Shown one piece after another: positions 22,954 through 31,411 of a DNA stretch of 31,411 nt. Positions within the stretch are counted from its first letter, which is position 1. Every line of letters starts with the position of its first letter. The stretch is taken from NCBI GenBank assembly GCA_905250885.1, contig CAJNOQ010001454.1:1-31411 (forward strand). The letters are read 5' to 3'. The notes below the pieces were generated by a model that saw only the letters and a program-made list of their open reading frames with translations, was not told where the DNA came from and ran no database searches. The DNA is from Didymodactylos carnosus. Taxonomy: Eukaryota; Rotifera; Eurotatoria; Philodinida; Philodinidae. The position numbers were made by a program, and so were the translations under genes.

Positions 22954-23981
22954 TGGTATATTATAATGAACTATTTCAATATTTTTATTGTATTGTTTTT
23001 ACAATAACTTCTTTTTTTGTCTTATTCACATAAAAGTTTAAAATGATATTAAAATTATGTTATATTTTTCTTTTCTTTTTTCCTTGTATGTATGTCAATA
23101 TGTATAGATTGAGAACAGAAGATGAATTCTTTTGTTAAAATATTTTTTTCATACTAGTTTTATTTTTGTCTATAAGTACAAGAATGTTCTTTTATTTATA
23201 TAATAAATGTCAACTTTGAAAATTATTTGTATAGACTCAAGTATTATTCTGCTATGAGTAATTCGCTTCAGCTGTCATCGATATGTTTCTTGAACTTATT
23301 GTATGAAAATAATACAGTTAAATGACTTCTCTTGCTAGAGATAATCATCAATAGTTCTGATTATGAATATTGTAATTGTTGCGTTCGAAAATCAGAACAC
23401 TTAAAAATAAAGTTCTTGTAAGATTGTCATTTTATAAAGTATATCAACGTACCAGAATTGGATATAGAATAAGAATGTTATTAAACATAGTGAACAATGC
23501 TCATGAATACTTGTTCACTGTCAAACTTTATATGGAAAATCTTATGACATTGTTCATACTCACATGATAACCTTCAAAATAACAGAAGAAAACATGTAAT
23601 ATGATATATTCTAAAAACGGATACTCACATAATTTTATTTTTTAAGATTCAGAATTTCATAAATCCACTCAAAAGCCATTTAAAGTTTACAACAAATATC
23701 AGATTCGTAATCAATGCTATCGATTACATATAGCACGATGTCATTTACACAGATAGCTCTTGATCAGGTGACGACCTTTTTCACATATGATAAGTAAAAG
23801 AGGATTATCGAGATAAATCAGACACAAATACCTACATGTATTGGTATATCTGTTTGTAGAGAAAGTTTTTTAGTTGAGCTAATTATCAATGGTTGTTGAA
23901 AAGAGATATTTGTAATACAATTCTTAGGAAACACTTACTAATGAAAGATCTAGTGATATTTGTTCATCTAACTTTTTTCGC
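22954..23981. other. Intergenic region between the kinesin and FANCB-like genes
   Basis: About 1 kb of AT-rich sequence. It holds a candidate poly(A) signal for the kinesin gene at 23202-23207. I see no gene or clear repeat. Confidence 0.5.
23202..23207 (+). terminator. Candidate poly(A) signal for the kinesin gene
   Basis: An AATAAA hexamer lies 249 bp after the stop codon. Other A/T-rich variants occur closer, so the true cleavage site is uncertain. Confidence 0.35.
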
Positions 23982-23992
23982 TTTTCTTCTAG
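23982..23992 (+). promoter_or_regulatory. Splice-acceptor-like site abutting the FANCB-like start
   Basis: TTTTCTTCTAG ends directly before the ATG at 23993, one of the clearest cases of the repeated acceptor-then-ATG pattern in this window. Confidence 0.55.
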
Positions 23993-26900
23993 ATGAGTAT
24001 AAATAGTAAAACTTCAGTGGATATCTTGTCCTATCTGGGTCGTGTAATAAAACTAGAATCATCTAGTAATAACGACGATATCAAATCATCATTAAAACTC
24101 ATGATATACCGTTTTGATACATCAGATGAAAGATTTTGTTTAGAAGACACACTTTATCCAACATTAACAAATATAAAATGTGATACGACATGTTCAGTAT
24201 TAAGCTCATATATTGAAGAAAATTCATTATTAATTTTGATAAAATTAGTTCATACCATAACAAAAAATATTATTTTAACCCTCTTCCGTTTAAATCAGCG
24301 ACCATGGAATTGTAAATTAACTTATTTGATTGAAACACCTGTATCAATTATCAATTTTTTTTTATTATCACAATCATTAACAATTTTTACTACCATATTC
24401 GATGGTTATCTTTATTTAATTGAAAATATTCGAAATCAATGTGTTCAACGTATAGAATGTCCAATAACAAATTATATTTATTGTCATTCGTATGATAATA
24501 GTTATTGGATAATGGGAACTGTGGAGAATACAATGACTGTTTATCATGGTACAACGACACATGATAAAACTCGACTAATTATATTCGAAACAAATTTATT
24601 TTTTCCAAAACTATTTGATATAAAAACAAATTTTCAAACACTCTCTATTCTAAAACATCAACTTCAATTGTGTACAAGATCAATTGTAGGAGATATTTTA
24701 ATATCAACAATTGATTGTCATTTATTATTCTGTAAAAATGGTATCATTATCTATGATCTTCATTTGGATACAATTGCTCATTCAATTTATCAATATGATT
24801 CAGTAAGAAATGGTCTTCTATTTATAATGATGGAACATAATCATCCATATACCGTTCAAATTATTCAATTTCAAAATTCATATGAACAAACATCACTTGA
24901 ATATGTTTCATCAACAAATATTCAAGCTAAATATATTTTAATTGATGATTTTATACAACTAAATTATTCACAATTATTATTTTTAGAAGATAAATCATTG
25001 AATTCATTTTTAATAAAAGATTGTTATCGAACAAATATTGATCATATGTTGGTGAGAAGAAAATAGAAGGCGACATATTAACATAGAATATGAATGAATG
25101 TATTTCATTTCTTTAGACAAGTTTAGATAGTTCATTAAATGAACGAGGTATTGATGCTACAGATAGTCCATCACGACATAGTTTAACACTGATTCATGAA
25201 ATGCTCAAATATAAGATAATTGTTAGTTTATTACAGGTAGTTTAAATGAATTATGTACAAATTAGTTATATTTTTAGAATGCTGAATATATTGTCAATGA
25301 TGGATACAATCGATTACGAGTACTACAATCTCTTCTTGATCAAATTATCGATCAACATCATATTTCAGATTTAACAACATTGGTGATTACAGCAATAATT
25401 TTCATTTATATATAATTACGTGTATTCTATTGTTTAGACAACAGCAGATAATACACATCATCATACAGTTAAAAATTGGTCATATAAAGATGATAAACCA
25501 CACATTAAATTGTTGAATAAAATGTTTTGGTTTAGTTATAGATCAAAATTATTTATTGGTTTAACGATTGAAAACAAAAGCAGGTAGTCTGTGACCATCT
25601 AATGAGCAGATTTTTATTTAATTTATTCTGATTTTAAGGATAAGACTCGTGTCAAAAAAGTCAATTTTGTTCAAAAATATTTTAAGATTTCTACATGGTT
25701 GAATAACAGTGTCTACTCTCGCACTATAATTTATTAGTTTTACGATAGTTTTGAGGATTTTAGAGAGTTTTTTCTGAAATATCCCAAATTCAAAAAAATA
25801 ATTTTTTGAAAACTTCCTTTACACGAAAAACATACGCCACACATGACATGCCTATGTACCTGCCCGTTCGATTCGCCACAGTCAATAACCTATAACGATT
25901 TATTGTCAGTTTTCCCTTATGTTGCTTTATCAAGGAGAAAATTCTGATTTTTTTAAGACTTGTGTTGTGTTTTTCCCAAAAATCGTTTTTTTCTCGTTAA
26001 GACTGTTTGTATTTCCCAAATTTTTCATCCAGCTCAAGTGAAGTTAGCGATGGTTAGAGTCCGATTTTTAATTTTGCTGTCCTTTTTAGTAATAATTTTA
26101 GTAAATAGAAACGAACAACGTTTCGAAGGATTTCTGGATCTTTCAAAAATCAAAATTTTTAGCTGCCAAAAATCAGTAACGCAAATATTTAAAAGTTAGG
26201 CTCTGTCAATTTATAGCCGCATATAGTACATTCATTTTGAAATCAACCTGAGCTCTTCGACATCTAATTGAATAAAAAATTTTGAAAAATACAAACAGCT
26301 CCATTTTTGCCACTGCTATGGCTACATCTCGCTAATGGACAAACATTGAGTCAAAAAACGTGTTTCGTCACCATACTTTGACACCGCGACATTCCCTCAA
26401 ACGTTTGTCAAGATCCGATTTATGAATTTTGAGAATTATTGCAACCAAGTAAAATGAGATCATTTTTTTTTTTATTCACGATATTTTGATCTTAACTGTC
26501 GTGAATATTCGACCGTATCGTGAATAAAAATAAAAAATGATCTCATTTTACTTGGTTGCAATAATTCTCAAAATTTGTTGGAAAAGTTTGCCCATTAGTT
26601 CGTCTAATCCGATTTATGGTTAACAACGTAGATTTTACCGAACGAGAGTTTAACTTGAAATAAATGAACAGTGCTAAAATAACAGTATTATTTGTTCTAG
26701 TGTTTGTCTTGATCCCGTATATTTTTTTGCTATTGATAATCAACAAAATAATGTGAGAATTATGCAATTAATAATGATCTTGAATAATCATCAAAAGCAA
26801 AAATATTTTTTTCCACTACTTCAAACAGATAAATTGCCTTATAGACTAAAATCAAATGAATGTGCCACATTAATATTGACAACAAATGTTAATACAATTG

Positions 26901-27727
26901 ATTTAGAAAATGATTTTGAATTAACATTATTTTTATTAGCTGATATTCGAATATATCAAGTTGGTATATTAAAAACTACACTCGATCAATTTATTGGAAA
27001 TGAATATTTATTACAATTGAATGAATTGGAAACTGATTTGTGTGAGTTATTCACAATTATTTTCTTAAAATTGTTTCAACATGTTCTTTCTTTAGTTTTT
27101 TAGCAAGCCATTCATATTGTTCAAAATGTATCTCATATATTTGTACTCAATCACGTTTATCTATTTCACTTCAATCAACGTCAAAAAGTGAAACTATCAA
27201 ACAAATGATACAAATATTAAAATTAATGAATTTTAAAGATATACTTGAGACAATTTATATTCGTATTGGACAATGTACACTATTAGAAAATATTATTATT
27301 CAAATTATTGATGATGAAACATTAATAATTGAATTTTATGCCTCGTAAGTCTACTAATTTATTATTGACAACAGTGAAAAGTCATTTTATAGGTTCTTTT
27401 TCTTTTAGATCACCGAATGAATTAATGTTAATTGTTAAACATATTCTATCAAATATTCAATTTGATACATTTTCAATCAATAATGTCGTTGAAAATGAAG
27501 ATGAACAAAGAACACGTTTAACAAATATTGAACAAGAATTGAAAAATGAATTACAAGCATATATTAATGTATTAGAACAATCGCCAAAATTATATAAAAA
27601 AAATTTAAATGGTGGTGTAATAGCAGCAACAGCAGAACAACATCGTTTAATTACATTAGATGATCTTAATAAATTAAATATCAAACGTGATGCAACAGAC
27701 ATTGCTCTTTTTTATTTAAAAGATTAA
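23993..27727 (+). CDS. FANCB: Putative Fanconi anaemia group B protein (FANCB-like)
   Basis: Seven exons, 23993-25051, 25117-25236, 25278-25382, 25438-25583, 26701-27041, 27104-27344 and 27409-27727, join in frame to 776 aa (human FANCB about 859). FANCB dimerises with FANCL and FAAP100 in the core complex that ubiquitinates FANCD2-FANCI during interstrand crosslink repair. The strongest match is around residues 310-350: a strand-rich segment, ILIDDFI, then Q-LLFLEDKSLNSFLIKDCYRTN, like human VLIDDFIGSGTEQVLLLF with LNSDCLTSFKITD. MFWFSYRSKLFIGLTIEN resembles the human WYRVIDDSLVVGV segment. The first roughly 350 residues look like a beta-propeller, all short hydrophobic strands. Intron 2 is only 41 bp; intron 4 is 1117 bp with a hairpin element. 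The assignment rests on remembered patterns and is not certain. Confidence 0.65.
26425..26575. mobile_element. Long hairpin element inside the FANCB-like intron 4
   Basis: Left arm 26425-26482 and right arm 26519-26575 are complementary over about 57 bp with a single T-run length difference; the outer 37 bp (AATTTTGAGAATTATTGCAA onward) match perfectly. The inner part contains ATTCACGATA/TATCGTGAAT and a further GTCGTGAATATTCGAC dyad in the loop. Weaker complementarity may extend outward (CTAATGGACAAAC near 26334 against GTTTGCCCATTAG near 26587). No coding capacity. It is the only large hairpin in an otherwise compact-intron gene. Confidence 0.8.
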
Positions 27728-27731
27728 TAAA
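27726..27731 (+). terminator. AATAAA overlapping the FANCB-like stop codon
   Basis: The hexamer begins inside the TAA stop (27725-27727). It may be the real poly(A) signal with a minimal 3' UTR, or coincidence in AT-rich sequence. Confidence 0.35.
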
Positions 27732-30072
27732 CCAACTAACTAAATCTAAAATAGTTCATAGAATAGAAAGACATAGATTATGAGTAAAAATGAGTCGAAC
27801 TATTTCAAGAGAGGAATGAGCGTAGATTACTCTCAAAATTGAACAGTTTTACATTACGTTGCTCCCTCATAGGCAAATGATTATTCGAAAATGTCAGAAT
27901 TACTAAAATTAAGTCTTCACATATTTGTGTTTATTATTAACAGATATAGTTAACGTTAATCGCTTTATTCTTTTTCTCAAAATCTCGAAACAGTCTCTTT
28001 TGTGTATTCGTACAGAGTGCATGTACATTTGACGCAAACATTTGCCAGTTATTGTTTTAATTGTATTGACAATTGTATTGAGTTGTGCCTTATTATATAT
28101 ATGTTTCGCAGATTTTTTGTTAATATATAAAAGGTCATTACTACAAAAGTACTGTGTGTTTTTTATTTTATTTTCTCGGATATACGGTGATAGTTTTTGA
28201 AATCCGAACAACAAAGTTCATAAACGATTAATGAAGTTATTTTAATACAGTTAACAGTAAAATTATTATTAGAAATTTGTTGCAACTGATTATGATAATA
28301 CACCATATGATGATAATAGTAATTTATCAATATCTCATCAAGATATATTAGAGATGAATTTTATTGTCTTATTTCTCAGATTTTACATGAAAAATGGATT
28401 TCTATATCGAGATACAATAAAAATATTCCACATTTTGAACATCAAAATCTTGACTAGAAAGAACTGACGTTAGTTAGTTAGATTGGATTAGAAATAGATA
28501 AGAATGAATGGCATAGCAAAACATTCTCAGAAAGTAAGTTTCTTACAAAAAGATGTTCAGAGTGTCGGGTTGAGTTTTTTTACACCAGATGTTAAGTAGA
28601 AAACCTTTTATCCGATATTTTTTATACTCAAAACAGCAAAAAATAGTGTTTTCGGTGCTATACTCAGCTGAATTCCCACAGTGACTGTGGAAAAACCCAA
28701 TTATACTTGATATAAATAATAGGTATTATCTATGGGTCGATAGATCGTAATGAGCTAAATCCGATGATACTACTCCCAAAACTTTCCCACGAAGATGTTC
28801 AATTGGAAATGCCGAAAACGAAGATTTTTAGTTGAGGTAATGACTCTTGGGAGTCATACTGAATTAATACTTTTGAGCTTCTTGGTTGAATAGAACACAT
28901 TCAGCCAAATCGAATGGTGTGTCATAAGTTGAATTTCGGTTCTATTTTCATTGAAAATAAGCATGTAGAAATCTCACTGAATATTTTTCTTAAAAATCTT
29001 ATCGGACATTTTCGTGTATTTTTTCAAATTTCTCCTCGACGATGCAATATTTCAGTTCCATTTTTTTATCAAATATCAAACCTCATGAGGTCTAAAAATG
29101 ATTAAAGTTTGATCTTGATTGGAGTGTTATTTATCACGATATCGAAAATAATTTCATCGGACATGTTGTAGGTGAAGCCTCAATTTCCAACAATATAATA
29201 GAATTTTGTGTACAAAGAAAGTGCTTTTCAATTATATTTTCTTATCAATTTGTTACACGCTCGTAGCTGTATCGATTCTGCTTATTAACAATCAATCCTA
29301 GTTTTTTCTTTAGCTCGACATTACGCTTTGAAATCCCACCGAACATAAATTCCAAAGTGAGCAACAGAACAAAGATTAGCTTTTTTCTAATTGAATTTTT
29401 CCCTCTACCTGGAATCAAATGATGTGAGATTGTAGAGAAAGGTGTGGGCTATAAAATGGAAGAGCAATATTACTATTGAAAGATTAAATATATTGAAACA
29501 AATCCGTTTTTTTCTCTTAGTAGACGGCGTCAAAGACCAACCCAACGTCAAAATGCAAGAGTAACAATTCGTAAACTGTAGAAGACAAAAGGTTGGGTTC
29601 TAGTACAGCAGTAGGCCTAGTTTAGATAAACAAAATAATTGCTTCACAACAAAAGAAATTATCCTCTTGATTTGATTAAAAATGCTATTTAACGGCACCA
29701 ACTAGACTTGAACTACTTCATTTTATTCATAAATCATTAGTATTATCAACTGTTTTCACTTGAATTAATTTTGTATGGATAAAAAAATGGTAGAAAGAAT
29801 CATTACATAAGAGCTTAAACAAGTTCATAGTTTAAAGTAACATTTCATCCTATAACTAATAATAAATATCAGTATTAGGACTATCGAATTCTAGTTTTAA
29901 TATATCGAACATACAATTGAAGCAGAAAAGTTATAAAAAAATGTTAACAGAGTTTTATATGAAAAAAATTAATATCACGCCCTTGTTGTTCATCTTTTTA
30001 CATCATCAAATGCTTCTCTTTCAGTCATACGTGACTCTCTAATCGCTCATTTGAGGTAGTTTAGATTCAACT
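27728..30072. other. Mostly gene-free stretch with possible coding relics
   Basis: About 2.3 kb between two convergent genes. The only coding-like pieces are 28273-28467, listed separately, and a short basic frame at about 29522-29581 after a TTTTTTCTCTTAG acceptor (many Arg and Gln, ending VTIRKL, then stop). A second short frame, about 29692-29763, reads TRLELLHFIHKSLVLSTVFT. None connects to a gene. A perfect 7-bp dyad ATGACTC/GAGTCAT is at 28840-28857. Confidence 0.4.
28273..28467 (+). pseudogene. Isolated coding-like fragment, possibly a transposase relic
   Basis: A 64-codon frame open from an AG at 28271-28272 to a TGA. It reads TDYDNTPYDDNSNLSISH, then QDILEMNFIVLFLRFYMKNG and RDTIKIFHILNIKIL. 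The layout of an acidic spacer followed by a helix of the type 'LLLLxFxxKxxLSxxxxxxLLxLL' resembles a region of large DDE-type transposases in invertebrate genomes. That is a loose pattern match from memory. There is no ATG near the start and no continuing exon, so it is probably a decayed remnant or chance. Confidence 0.3.
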
Positions 30073-30496
30073 TATTGTTGTTTGTTGTTCAATAACTCCC
30101 CCTCCTTTTTCTGTGTTTCGTATTCATCTAACTCTTGTTGCCAAATTGGTAATACTTTTTGAACCATATTCCAATAATTTGTCTAAAATAATAATATGTT
30201 TTAGAATATCATATCAATTTAAATGGGATTTTATTCATCTACCTTTAATGTTGTAAATCGTCCACCATCTTCATGCTTTAAAAACGTATCAACTTCATTC
30301 GATAATTTATCAATTGTCTAAATTCAAATATATTAATAAATCTGTACTATCCTACACTTGTTATCTTACTCTTAATAATTCTTCATTTCGAATTTTTGCT
30401 CTTTCTTTAGTCGACATAAACAATGTTTGATTATTGTGAAGTGATTCAGGTAATTTGACCAGAGTCGAATTCATTAATGCTTTTCTTTCACTTTTA
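30073..30496 (-). CDS. CEP15: CEP15 (C3orf14)-like small protein, 3' exons only
   Basis: Three minus-strand exons are supported by GT-AG sites: about 30370-30496, 30243-30317 (exactly 25 codons) and 30073-30182. They encode KSERKALMN...STKERAKIRNEELLR, then TIDKLSNEVDTFLKHEDGG, then TNYWNMVQKVLPIWQQELDE. The Y-W-x-x-V-x4-P-x-W-x3-L block resembles the C-terminal region of vertebrate CEP15, a small centrosomal or ciliary protein of about 130 aa; the preceding part is helical and charged. The first exon opens in phase after a TTTTCGCAG acceptor and needs an upstream exon I could not find; the Met at 30474 might be an alternative start. The exact stop (30073 or about 30090) depends on a homopolymer near 30108 that I could not count with certainty. 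The introns are about 52-60 bp. Confidence 0.5.
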
Positions 30497-30776
30497 CTGC
30501 GAAAATCAAAAAAATATTTTTATAGCACTACAACGGATAGTGAGATTGAATCAGGGTTGCCATATCTTAATTTTCAATTTTCAATTTACGAGATTTCGAA
30601 TGGGGTACAATTGAGATACACTTCTTTTTATAATACGGTACGTCATCGGAATACATAACTTTCCTTCTTAAATAGAAGGTTAGTTGGGATAACTATATAT
30701 ATAATATATTTCATTATTATAGATGCCTCTAAAATTGATATAAACTCTACTAAAAAACATACCTTGTTTCCATTAA

Positions 30777-30788
30777 GGGGGCGCCCCC
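30777..30788. repeat. GC-only 12-bp palindrome GGGGGCGCCCCC
   Basis: A self-complementary G5CGC5 followed by T and a long C-run to about 30798 stands out in a very AT-rich neighbourhood. It may be the junction of a mobile element or a G-quadruplex-prone spot on the minus strand. Confidence 0.6.
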
Positions 30789-31070
30789 TCCCCCCCCTCA
30801 GGAATTCGCTGTTTTCTTCGAAACCTTCGAAACTGAAGTAATCATACGGGTCAGTATCCCAAAGTGTCATCTTTCAGAATCCATCTTAGTTTGCCAAAAA
30901 TTCAATGTTGAGTTATCCTAGTTTTGCTAAAGACGCTGAACTACAATTAATGAACGGATGACGTCATTGTTTAGAACATGGTTTTAGCGGTGTGATGTTG
31001 TATTAACTCTTCGACGATTCCTCGTAAAATCTTCATTTTTTTTTTATTTTGAAGCTAAGACATTTATCTA

Positions 31071-31225
31071 AAGTTTGATCCGCGGCGATTTTTGATTTCT
31101 GTTTTCTGTACAAAGATAAGTGGCAAATACTCTGCCGAATTAGGGTTATTTTCAGAAGTCTGACTTAAAATACGTGTAGGGAATGAATGGAAGCGAAATT
31201 TAAAAATCGCCGCGAACTAAATTTT
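31071..31225. mobile_element. Short inverted-repeat element (MITE-like)
   Basis: A perfect 13-bp arm CGCGGCGATTTTT (31081-31093) pairs with AAAAATCGCCGCG (31202-31214). The match continues outward as AAGTTTGATC against GAACTAAATTTT with mismatches, and inward as GATTTC against GAAATTT. The total is about 155 bp. CG-rich arms contrast with the AT-rich surroundings. No target duplication or coding sequence was found. Confidence 0.6.
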
Positions 31226-31411
31226 AGATATAGATGTTTACTTTCATTTGAGGCCACTCGCAGCTTTCTGCATCTTCCAACAAGAAAACCTTTACGCTTT
31301 TGCTGAGAGCCCCATTTTGCCCTTTGTCACGCAATAACTCGGCAGCACTTCAACATTTCGATCTCGAATTTTTAGCATAAGCTCGCTGGACAGTAAGCAT
31401 TAGTCACTGAA

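Larger units (their letters stand above)
30497..31411. other. Right edge: upstream part of the minus-strand gene plus repeats
   Basis: The 5' exon of the CEP15-like gene should lie here or beyond the window, but no frame fits its phase. The stretch holds a GC-rich palindrome at 30777-30788 and an inverted-repeat element at 31071-31225. Confidence 0.4.

Noticed and set aside
25960-26199. 79-codon frame with a hydrophobic stretch inside FANCB-like intron 4
   Set aside because: It lies within an intron, lacks family character and sits in repeat-like sequence.
30643-30870. Minus-strand frame starting MTLWDTDPYDYF as first exon of the CEP15-like gene
   Set aside because: The donor after GNK is good but the phase does not fit the next exon (it would give an immediate stop), and the frame runs through a GC palindrome and C-run.

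Overview
This is an AT-rich nuclear eukaryotic window. Coding exons are split by GT-AG introns, mostly 41-66 bp, with GTAAG or GTATGT donors. Protein content, intron size and codon use point to a small invertebrate; a bdelloid rotifer (Rotaria/Adineta type) is my best guess, by inference only. No prokaryotic gene, tRNA, rRNA or CRISPR array was recognised.

Layout. 1-3060 has no recognisable gene but carries small inverted repeats. 3072-6920 is a compact plus-strand cluster: ETFA (electron transfer flavoprotein alpha), an unrecognised 49-aa two-exon gene, NDUFB7 (complex I subunit with twin CX9C motifs) and LAMTOR5 (Ragulator subunit). 6921-13498 is about 6.6 kb of gene-free DNA with a field of nested dyads (8096-8985) and a near-perfect fold-back element (11047-11235). 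13499-15328 is a two-exon gene for a 96-aa secreted, neuropeptide-like precursor; its 1.5-kb intron holds a hAT-like MITE. 15329-18250 is gene-free and includes a CCTG-rich hAT-like element and a cluster of ACTTAA/TTAAGT words. 18259-22953 is a 16-exon kinesin-6 gene (KIF20 type, 1019 aa). 23993-27727 is a seven-exon gene that I read as a divergent FANCB (Fanconi anaemia core complex, 776 aa); its fourth intron carries a long hairpin. 27728-30072 is mostly empty, with possible coding relics. 30073-30496 on the minus strand holds the last three exons of a small gene resembling CEP15 (C3orf14). The right edge has another short inverted-repeat element.

Two themes stand out. First, all seven plus-strand genes have a splice-acceptor-like pyrimidine tract plus AG 0-30 nt before the chosen ATG, which fits spliced-leader trans-splicing or short 5' UTR introns. 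Second, the non-coding DNA is dominated by several unrelated fold-back or MITE-like elements with no transposase gene in the window. ETFA and NDUFB7 both serve mitochondrial electron transport; LAMTOR5 serves lysosomal mTORC1 signalling; the KIF20-like and FANCB-like genes relate to cytokinesis and DNA crosslink repair.
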